From an uncultured Oscillibacter sp. (GTDB lineage Bacteria > Bacillota > Clostridia > Oscillospirales > Oscillospiraceae): a stretch of 18,382 nucleotides of DNA. A program made the translations under genes and the position numbers. Of the stretch, positions 13,417 through 18,382 are shown in pieces. Location: assembly GCA_946183175.1 (NCBI GenBank), contig CAMHBH010000028.1, positions 1-18,382 of the forward strand. The letters are read 5' to 3'. The notes under the pieces are model-generated. The model was given only the letters and a program-made list of their open reading frames with translations. It was not told the origin of the DNA and did no database searches. How positions within the stretch are numbered: the first letter of the stretch is position 1; the number at the start of each line of letters is the position of its first letter.

Positions 13417-14331
13417 ATGAAAACGACACTTGTCATTATGGCGGCGGGGCTCGGCTCCCGTTACGGCGGCGACAAACAAACGACCGGAATCGGCCCCCAC
13501 GGCGAACCGCTTATGGAATACTCTATCTACGACGCAATCCGCGCCGGATTCCGGAAAGTCGTCTTTATCATCCGCCCGGAATCGAAACCCGTCATAGAGG
13601 AACTGTTCGGGAATCGCCTCTCCCGCTTCCGTACCGACGCCGGGGAGGCCGTGGAAGTCGAATACGCCTTTCAGGACTTTTCCAGCGTCCCGAGTTTTTA
13701 TCACATCCCGCCCGAACGCAAAAAGCCCTTCGGTACCGCCCACGCGCTGTTGTGCGCGGCGGAGGCCGTACAGGAACCCTTCTGCGTCATCAACGCCGAC
13801 GACTACTACGGAATCGACGCCTACCGCGTCATGTACGACGCCCTGACTACGTTGCCCCCGGAAGGTTTCGCGTTAATGGTCGGCTACATTCTCAAAAATA
13901 CGCTCTCCGAAAGCGGCACGGTCTCCCGGGGGATTTGTACCGTGGAAAACGGTATCTTACAGGGCATTACCGAACGCCTGAAAATCGGGCCGTCGCCGTC
14001 CGGCGGCCTCTGGGACGAGGACAGCCGCGTGGCACTGCGCCCCGACGATATCGCCTCTATGAATATGTGGGGCTTCGCGCCGTCGATTTTCCCGGCGCTC
14101 CGGCGCGAGTTTGAGAATTTCCTGCGCACTGCCGGGGACAATCCGAAAGCGGAATGTTATCTCCCGTCGGTCGTCGACGCCGAACGCGCGGCGGGACGCC
14201 TCTCTGTACGCGTCCTGACTTCGTCCGCGCAGTGGTTCGGCATGACGTATCAGCAGGACGCCCCGCGCGTCGCGGAAAGCCTGCGCGCCCTGCACGCCGC
14301 CGGGACGTATCCGGAGACGCTTCTGCCGTAA
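13417..14331 (+). CDS. Sugar-phosphate nucleotidyltransferase-like protein
   Basis: A 304-residue NTP_transferase-fold protein. The nucleotide-binding signature AAGLGSRYGG (9-18) is close to the GxGxRxxP type, with GTAHAL (106-111) and the metal/substrate segment INADDYYG (125-132) further on. Such enzymes couple an NTP to a sugar phosphate or a choline-like phosphate to make an activated precursor for cell-envelope polymers. The substrate cannot be read here, and the Pro/Lys of the classic GxGTRLxPLTxxxPK motif is missing. The start is the ATG at 13417 with GGAGG (13404-13408) 8 bases upstream; the ATG at 13402 overlaps that ribosome site and is rejected. A terminator sits immediately upstream and no clear own promoter was seen. 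The next gene starts 40 bases downstream. Confidence 0.85.
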   Translation: MKTTLVIMAAGLGSRYGGDKQTTGIGPHGEPLMEYSIYDAIRAGFRKVVFIIRPESKPVIEELFGNRLSRFRTDAGEAVEVEYAFQDFSSVPSFYHIPPERKKPFGTAHALLCAAEAVQEPFCVINADDYYGIDAYRVMYDALTTLPPEGFALMVGYILKNTLSESGTVSRGICTVENGILQGITERLKIGPSPSGGLWDEDSRVALRPDDIASMNMWGFAPSIFPALRREFENFLRTAGDNPKAECYLPSVVDAERAAGRLSVRVLTSSAQWFGMTYQQDAPRVAESLRALHAAGTYPETLLP

Positions 14332-14371
14332 ACCGGGCATACTACAGCAAACACAACAGGAGGATTTTCCC

Positions 14372-15613
14372 TTGAACAACGACAGCAGATTACAGGAATA
14401 CGCCCGCTTACTGGTACGCGTCGGGCTGGACGTGCGCCGGGAACAGCGGCTCGTGATTTCGGCCCCCGTGGAGTGCGCGTACTTCGCGCGGATGTGCGCA
14501 CGCGAGGCCTACGAGGCGGGCTGTAAGGAAGTGGTCACGAACTGGGTCGACGACGACATGACGCGTATGAAGTACCTGTACGCCGACGACAGCATTTTCG
14601 ACACCGTTCCGGCGTGGCGGGAGCGCTTCTACAACGACCACGCCCGGGAAGGCGCGGCGTATCTGGTGATTTCGGCCACAGACCCCGAAAACCTGCGGGG
14701 CGTCGACCCGTCGCGGCTGGTGAGAAGTCAGCGCGCGTCGGGGAAGGCGCTGGAGGAGTTCGACAGACTGCAAATGTCCAGCGCGTTCCCGTGGTGCATC
14801 GCGTCCATTCCGATTCCGGGCTGGGCCGGGAAGGTATTCCCGGACTTGTCGCCGGAACGCGCCGTGGACGCCCTCTGGGACGCCATTTTCCACGCAATCC
14901 GGATTCAGGGCGACGGGCAGTCCGTAGACCGCTGGCGCGAACATCTCGACACCCTGAACCGCCGCACGGAAAAACTCAATTCCATGCGTTTCCATTCCCT
15001 GCACTACGAAAACGCGCTGGGTACCGATTTCACGATTGAACTCCCGGACGGCCACATCTGGGAATCGGGCGAGGACGCCACCCCCAACGGGCAGAAATTC
15101 ATCGCCAATATCCCCACCGAGGAAATTTTCACCGCCCCCCGCCGCGACAGCGCCAACGGCGTCGTCTACGCCTCCATGCCGCTCGTACACGAGGGCAATA
15201 TCATCGACAAATTCCGTCTCGTAGTCCGCGACGGGAAAATCGTGGAAGTCCACGCGGAGCGCGGGGAAGACGAACTCAAAGCCGCGATTTCCGTCGACGA
15301 GGGCGCGGCCTACTTCGGGGAAGTCGCGCTCGTCCCCTACGACAGCCCGATTTCCAACCAGAAACTGCTCTACTACAATACACTGTTCGACGAAAACGCC
15401 GCCTGTCACATTGCGTTCGGGGAGGCGTACCCGTGCGTTGAGGGCGGGCGCGGGATGTCGAAAGAGGAATTGAAGGCGCGCGGCCTCAACGATTCCATTA
15501 CCCACGTTGATTTCATGGTCGGGACGCCGGACTTGTGCATTACGGGCACGACGGCGGACGGGCGCGAGATTCCGGTCTTTACGGACGGCAATTTCTCCCC
15601 GGAGCTGTCCTGA
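14372..15613 (+). CDS. M29-family metallo-aminopeptidase (AmpS/PepS-like)
   Basis: A 413-residue protein with the full length of the M29 family. It removes N-terminal residues from peptides in the cytoplasm using a pair of metal ions. Positions that match the known ligands are visible: Glu250 (NIPTEEIF), Glu317 (YFGEVALVP), His346 (AACHIAFGEAYP) with Tyr353, and His378 and Asp380 in THVDFMVG. The start is a TTG at 14372, supported by AGGAGG at 14358-14363 with 8 bases of spacing; no better ATG lies near. It lies 40 bases after the nucleotidyltransferase and 18 before the carbonic-anhydrase-like gene, so the last two are surely co-transcribed. Confidence 0.93.
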   Translation: MNNDSRLQEYARLLVRVGLDVRREQRLVISAPVECAYFARMCAREAYEAGCKEVVTNWVDDDMTRMKYLYADDSIFDTVPAWRERFYNDHAREGAAYLVISATDPENLRGVDPSRLVRSQRASGKALEEFDRLQMSSAFPWCIASIPIPGWAGKVFPDLSPERAVDALWDAIFHAIRIQGDGQSVDRWREHLDTLNRRTEKLNSMRFHSLHYENALGTDFTIELPDGHIWESGEDATPNGQKFIANIPTEEIFTAPRRDSANGVVYASMPLVHEGNIIDKFRLVVRDGKIVEVHAERGEDELKAAISVDEGAAYFGEVALVPYDSPISNQKLLYYNTLFDENAACHIAFGEAYPCVEGGRGMSKEELKARGLNDSITHVDFMVGTPDLCITGTTADGREIPVFTDGNFSPELS

Positions 15614-15631
15614 AGGAAAGGAGCGGAGAAT

Positions 15632-16120
15632 ATGTACGAACTGCGTCGGACAGACGAAAACGTCATGATTTGCGACGGCGCGAAAGTCATGGGCGACGTG
15701 ACGCTCGGCGCGGGCGTGTGCGTGTGGTACAACGCCGTGATTCGCGGCGACGACGGCGGGATTGTCGTCGGCGACGAGACCAATATTCAGGACTGCGCCG
15801 TACTCCACGAGGGCACGAAAGTCGGGCGGGGGTGTACGATTGGGCACGGGGCCATTGTACACGGCTGCACCGTGGGCGACAATACGCTCATCGGCATGGG
15901 CGCGGTCATCCTCAACGGCGCGCGAATCGGGAATCACTGTATTGTCGGGGCGGGGGCGCTCGTCACGGGCAAAATGGACGCCCCCGACGGGTCTATGATT
16001 CTGGGCAGTCCGGCGAAAGTCACGCGCGCGCTGACTGACGAGGAAATCGAGCGGAACCAGATTTCGGCGCGGAAGTACCTGCAATTCGCGCGGGACTGCC
16101 GCCGCGATTCCACGCGCTGA
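15632..16120 (+). CDS. Gamma-class carbonic anhydrase-like hexapeptide-repeat protein
   Basis: A 162-residue left-handed beta-helix protein of the gamma carbonic anhydrase/PaaY/YrdA group. The three zinc-ligand histidines of the family are in place: His59 in CAVLHEG, and His72 and His77 in IGHGAIVHGCT. The upstream signature YNAVIRGD (33-40) and TNIQD (50-54) are also typical. Hexapeptide repeats run to about residue 113, then GSPAKVTRAL and a C-terminal helix. It may hydrate CO2 or act as a related acyl-group enzyme; many members have no measured activity. AAAGGAGCGG precedes the ATG. It is the last gene before a bidirectional terminator. Confidence 0.93.
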   Translation: MYELRRTDENVMICDGAKVMGDVTLGAGVCVWYNAVIRGDDGGIVVGDETNIQDCAVLHEGTKVGRGCTIGHGAIVHGCTVGDNTLIGMGAVILNGARIGNHCIVGAGALVTGKMDAPDGSMILGSPAKVTRALTDEEIERNQISARKYLQFARDCRRDSTR

Positions 16121-16123
16121 CAA

Positions 16124-16154
16124 AAACTCCCTGTCACGACCTGACAGGGAGTTT
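16124..16154. terminator. Bidirectional terminator between the carbonic anhydrase-like gene and the small minus-strand gene
   Basis: A perfect 13-bp stem AAACTCCCTGTCA/TGACAGGGAGTTT (16124-16136 with 16142-16154) with a 5-base loop. It is followed by TTT on the plus strand and gives TTTTT on the minus strand. It lies 3 bases from both stop codons (16120 and 16158) and serves both converging genes. Confidence 0.92.
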
Positions 16155-16157
16155 CCG

Positions 16158-16463
16158 TTATCCATTCTCCGGAGTGCGGGCAATGCTGTTTTGCAAGGTT
16201 TCGAGGGCCTTTTCCATGCCCTTGCGCGTGCCCCACGCGCGGCGCACGTCCTCGGGGTCGAGAATGCGGCAGTGCTTGGTCAACTCGTTCTGCTGTAAGC
16301 GCCAGCCGTTGGCCTCCGCGAGGGTGTCCCAGACCATCTGTCCGCCCATCGTCGGCGTCGGGATGTTCGGGAGCGAGATTTCCGAGTCGAGAATCTCGTT
16401 GAGCTGTCGAATGAGCGTGGGCGTCGTGGAAATCGCCGCCAGTACGTTGATGAAATTCACCAT
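16158..16463 (-). CDS. Uncharacterised 101-residue protein
   Basis: No family is recognised. The 101-residue product has no signal peptide or membrane helix. Its N-terminal third (VNFINVLAAISTTPTLIRQL) looks like an amphipathic helix, then comes a Pro-rich turn (LPNIPTPTMGGQ, 31-42). A conserved-looking C-terminal block follows: WDTLAEANGWRLQQNELTKH (45-64) with CRILDPEDVRRAWGT (65-79) and a final helix. The compact, mixed composition suggests a small soluble domain. The start is the ATG at 16463 with AAGGTGG 8 bases upstream; the open frame continues to 16709, but it would run across the promoter at 16509-16537. The gene is monocistronic, with its own strong promoter and terminator, and divergent from gap. 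That arrangement makes it a real gene, not a chance frame. Confidence 0.8.
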   Translation of the reverse strand: MVNFINVLAAISTTPTLIRQLNEILDSEISLPNIPTPTMGGQMVWDTLAEANGWRLQQNELTKHCRILDPEDVRRAWGTRKGMEKALETLQNSIARTPENG

Positions 16464-16508
16464 AGCCAAAACCACCTTGTTCCGTGCTGTAAGTTTCCAT
16501 GATTTTCC

Positions 16509-16537
16509 ATGATACACGAACGCCGCGCATTTGTCAA
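16509..16537 (-). promoter_or_regulatory. Promoter of the small uncharacterised gene
   Basis: On the minus strand a consensus -35 TTGACA (16537-16532), a 17-base spacer and a -10 TATCAT (16514-16509) are present. The predicted transcript start is about 40 bases before the ATG at 16463. It is the best match to the sigma-A consensus in the window. Confidence 0.8.
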
Positions 16538-16583
16538 GAATCCCGTCGAAGCCTGCCGGAATTTCCGCGGGGCCGGAAAGGCA

Positions 16584-16600
16584 TTGTGAAAGTTCCACAA
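16584..16600. promoter_or_regulatory. Rex-operator-like inverted repeat, upstream copy (17 bases)
   Basis: TTGTGAAAGTTCCACAA has a perfect Rex-type left half (TTGTGAA) and a CACAA right half; with one more base on each side the inverted repeat is ATTGTG/CACAAT. The centre is one base shorter than the 18-base Rex consensus TTGTGAA-N4-TTCACAA, so binding is uncertain. It lies between the divergent promoters of the small gene and gap. Confidence 0.4.
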
Positions 16601-16631
16601 TTTTCCGGTTTAACCTTATAAAAAATGACGA

Positions 16632-16649
16632 TTGCGAAATTTTTGACAA
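16632..16649. promoter_or_regulatory. Rex-operator-like site overlapping the gap promoter (18 bases)
   Basis: TTGCGAAATTTTTGACAA matches the 18-base Rex consensus TTGTGAA-N4-TTCACAA at 12 of 14 fixed positions, with one mismatch in each half-site. It covers the -35 box and the first part of the spacer of the gap promoter, where a repressor would block RNA polymerase. Rex is a NADH/NAD+-sensing repressor and gap genes are known members of its regulon in several Firmicutes; no rex gene is in this window. Confidence 0.45.
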
Positions 16650-16660
16650 TGTGCTATGAT
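16632..16660 (+). promoter_or_regulatory. Promoter of gap
   Basis: A -35 TTGCGA (16632-16637), 17-base spacer and -10 TATGAT (16655-16660) preceded by TGC (extended -10). The predicted start near 16667 leaves a leader of about 95 bases before the ATG at 16763. No obvious riboswitch or strong hairpin was recognised in this leader. Confidence 0.7.
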
Positions 16661-16762
16661 ACCTGTTGCAATGTGAAACGGCGGGCCGATTGCGGGAAAG
16701 GTCCGGCATTTCCGCGCCCCGTGTCCGACAGGCCCGGGGTGAAAAGAAAGGGGTATTCTACT

Positions 16763-17779
16763 ATGGCGATTGCGAAAATTGGTATCAATGGTTTTGGACG
16801 GATTGGCCGTCTGGTTCTGCGGGCCGCTATGAAGCTCGACGGCGTGGAAGTCGTCGGCATCAACGACCCCTTCATGAATCTGGACTATATGGTCTATATG
16901 CTCCGCTATGACACCACGCACGGCATGTATCCCGGCACCGTAGAGGCCGCCGACGGCAAGCTGGTTGTGGACGGCAAGCCCATCTCCATCTTCACCGCCA
17001 AGGAAGTCAAAGATATCCCCTGGGCGAGCGTCGGCGCGGAGTATATCTGCGAATGCACCGGCATTCACCTCAAGAAGGAACTCTGCCAGGGCCACATCGA
17101 CGCCGGCGCGAAGCACGTCGTCATGGGCGCTCCCTCCAAGGACGATACCCCGATGTTCGTGTTTGGTGTCAACAACAAGAAGTACACCTCCGACATGACG
17201 TTCGTCTCCAACGCTTCTTGTACGACGAACTGCCTCTCCCCGATTGCCAAGGTTCTCAATGAGAAGTTCGGCATTGTCAAGGGCCTCATGACCACGGTGC
17301 ACTCCGTGACCCCGACCCAGAAGCTCCTCGACGGCCCGTCCATGAAGGACTGGCGCGGAGGCCGTGCCGCTACCGGCAACATCATTCCGTCCACCACCGG
17401 TGCCGCCAAGGCCGTGGGCAAGGTCATTCCGGAACTCAACGGCAAGCTGACCGGCATTTCCATGCGTGTGCCGACCTTGGACGTGTCCGTTGTCGACCTG
17501 ACCGCCATTCTGGATAAGCCCGCCACCTACGCCGACATCTGCGCCGCCATGAAGGAAGCCTCCGAAGGCGAGCTCAAGGGCGTACTGGGCTACACCAATG
17601 AAGAGGTCGTTTCCAGCGACTTCCTCGGCTGCCCCAACACCTCCATTTTCGACGAGAAGGCCGGCCTGTCCCTCGACGACCACTTCTGCAAGGTCATTTC
17701 CTGGTACGACAACGAGTGCGGCTACGCCAACAAGATGGCCGAACTCATCCGCTATATGTGCTCCGTGGACAACGCCTGA
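16763..17779 (+). CDS. gap: NAD-dependent glyceraldehyde-3-phosphate dehydrogenase, type I
   Basis: A 338-residue enzyme that converts glyceraldehyde-3-phosphate, NAD+ and phosphate to 1,3-bisphosphoglycerate in glycolysis. NAD-binding GINGFGRIGR (7-16), Asp35 (NDP, favouring NAD over NADP), catalytic Cys153 in SNASCTTNCLSP (149-160) and His180 are all present. The S-loop reads DGPSMKDWRGGRAA (190-203), which is the GapA/eukaryote-like form rather than the DxPHKDLRRAR form of Bacillus-type enzymes. ATG at 16763 has AAAGGGG upstream; the frame open to 16625 is a 5' leader read-through. Codon use is that of a highly expressed gene: GGC for Gly, ACC for Thr, AAG for Lys, unlike the GGG/ACG/AAA mixture of its neighbours. 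It has its own promoter and terminator. Confidence 0.98.
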   Translation: MAIAKIGINGFGRIGRLVLRAAMKLDGVEVVGINDPFMNLDYMVYMLRYDTTHGMYPGTVEAADGKLVVDGKPISIFTAKEVKDIPWASVGAEYICECTGIHLKKELCQGHIDAGAKHVVMGAPSKDDTPMFVFGVNNKKYTSDMTFVSNASCTTNCLSPIAKVLNEKFGIVKGLMTTVHSVTPTQKLLDGPSMKDWRGGRAATGNIIPSTTGAAKAVGKVIPELNGKLTGISMRVPTLDVSVVDLTAILDKPATYADICAAMKEASEGELKGVLGYTNEEVVSSDFLGCPNTSIFDEKAGLSLDDHFCKVISWYDNECGYANKMAELIRYMCSVDNA

Positions 17780-17795
17780 TTTGTCCGCAAGCGCG

Positions 17796-17823
17796 CGCCC
17801 GTCGGGTTTCCCGGCGGGCGTTT
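17796..17823 (+). terminator. Terminator of gap
   Basis: An 11-bp stem with one G-T pair (17796-17806 with 17810-17820, CGCCCGTCGGG/CCCGGCGGGCG), a TTT loop and a short T-run (TTT) lie 17 bases after the gap stop. The T-run is short, so termination strength is uncertain. Confidence 0.7.
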
Positions 17824-17924
17824 CCGCGTTGTGTGTACGATTTTCGCCGCCGTTGTCACGGAGAGGCTTTTTCGCCAATCCTGACAAATTCCGTATCTTC
17901 CCCGCCATGCGCGGGGCATTACAA

Positions 17925-17954
17925 AACGCCCCCTCCCGCAAGGGAGAGGGCGTT
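17925..17954 (-). terminator. Terminator of the SLH-protein gene
   Basis: A 13-bp stem (17942-17954 with 17925-17937) with a GCAA/TTGC loop lies 11 bases after the minus-strand stop. The single imperfect position is a G-U pair in the minus-strand transcript but a C-A mismatch in the plus-strand one, so it is tuned to the minus direction, where TTTTG follows. The stem shares its ACGCCCTC core with the terminator at 344-375. Confidence 0.8.
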
Positions 17955-17965
17955 ACAGTTCCGGA

Positions 17966-18382
17966 TTACCCGGCGAAGTAGCGGTACAGGAACGTCACAA
18001 TCTGTCCGCGGTCGCAACTCCGAAGGGGCGCGAACGTCGTGGCGGTCGTGCCGCGCGTGACGCCTCTCTTGTAGGCCCAGGCAACCGCGTCGCGGTAGTA
18101 GGAATCCGCCGCGACATCCTCAAACGGACAGTTTTCCACTCTCTCCGCGTTGCCGAACGTGCGGTAGAGAAGCGTAATAAACTGACTGCGCGAGACGGTC
18201 TTGTCAGGGGAGAACGTGCTTTCGGTGGTGCCCATCGTGATATCGTGCTCCGCCGCCCAGAGTACCGCCTTATAGTAATAGGCCTCGGGGGCAAGGTCGG
18301 TAAACGGGCTTTCCATTGAGGACGGCTCCGGAGACCCCGCCGCGCGCCACAGGAACGTAACCGCCTGGGCCGCCGTACAGGG
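17966..18382 (-). CDS. C-terminal part of an S-layer-homology (SLH) domain protein (N-terminus outside window)
   Basis: About 138 residues of the C-terminus are visible; the open frame runs past the right edge and stops at 17966-17968. It contains the end of one SLH repeat (AQAVTFLWRAAGSPEP) and two full repeats: one with FTDLAPEAYYYKAVLWAAEH, a GTTESTFSPDKTVSRSQFIT segment and LLYRTFG, and one with FEDVAADSYYRDAVAWAYK, GTTATTFAPLRSCDRGQIV and FLYRYF. SLH repeats bind pyruvylated secondary cell-wall polymer and hold proteins on the cell surface; three in a row at the C-terminus is the usual anchoring set. The exported or enzymatic part is not in the window. The ATG at 18316 is internal to the repeat array, not the start. 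Confidence 0.93.
   Translation of the reverse strand, partial: PCTAAQAVTFLWRAAGSPEPSSMESPFTDLAPEAYYYKAVLWAAEHDITMGTTESTFSPDKTVSRSQFITLLYRTFGNAERVENCPFEDVAADSYYRDAVAWAYKRGVTRGTTATTFAPLRSCDRGQIVTFLYRYFAG

Noticed and set aside
14408..16183. 591-residue open frame on the minus strand
   Set aside because: Antisense to the aminopeptidase and carbonic anhydrase-like genes and crosses the bidirectional terminator; low-information composition.
16643..16660. TTGACA with TATGAT as the gap promoter
   Set aside because: The spacing is only 6 bases; the TTGCGA at 16632 with 17-base spacing and an extended -10 fits far better.
16464..16762. Possible small RNA or riboswitch in the gap leader and divergent region
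   Set aside because: I saw the two promoters, the Rex-like repeats and a short TTTCCG/CGGAAA inverted repeat (16562-16579) but no conserved riboswitch core or strong leader terminator.

Overview
The window looks like a chromosomal piece from a GC-rich anaerobic Firmicute, most likely a Clostridia/Oscillospiraceae-type gut bacterium. Reasons: sigma-A-like promoters and strong AGGAGG-type ribosome sites, an SLH-domain protein of the clostridial type, an M29 aminopeptidase, a complex-I-like/Mrp gene cluster with MBH-style subunit splitting, and roughly 60% GC with C/G-rich third codon positions. The genus cannot be fixed from this sequence. No rRNA, tRNA, CRISPR array, insertion sequence or phage gene was seen.

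Layout. (1) Bases 1-338 hold the 3' end of a membrane protein with a zinc-binding-like tail, ending at a hairpin terminator. (2) From 10814 down to 409, on the minus strand, lies one long tightly packed operon of eleven genes: an MgtC/SapB-family gene, then mrpE, mrpF, mrpG, an MbhD-like (DUF4040) gene, a fused MbhE-MrpB gene, mrpC, and four large proton/cation-translocating antiporter-like subunits of the MrpD/NuoN/NuoL superfamily. Together they should form a membrane complex that exchanges Na+ (or another cation) for H+. No hydrogenase, NADH or ferredoxin-binding subunit is present in the operon. (3) Back-to-back with this operon, on the plus strand from a separate promoter, come rimM, trmD and a membrane-anchored cyclophilin, then a terminator; after it a sugar-phosphate nucleotidyltransferase-like gene, an M29 aminopeptidase and a gamma-class carbonic anhydrase-like protein follow in the same direction. 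(4) A lone 101-residue unknown gene (minus strand) faces the carbonic anhydrase gene across a bidirectional terminator and is divergent from gapA. (5) The glyceraldehyde-3-phosphate dehydrogenase gene has its own promoter, which overlaps a Rex-operator-like inverted repeat. (6) The window ends inside an SLH-repeat protein gene on the minus strand.

Working together: the Mrp-like operon is the main subject. All four large subunits keep the transmembrane Glu and Lys residues used for ion transfer in this superfamily, so this is a multi-channel cation/proton module under one promoter with an MgtC-family protein encoded first. At sequence level, reading every line found no GATC in 18.4 kb (about 60 expected by base composition), while GTAC is markedly over-represented in ordinary genes. 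This points to a window-wide selective or mutational pressure that gene annotation does not show.
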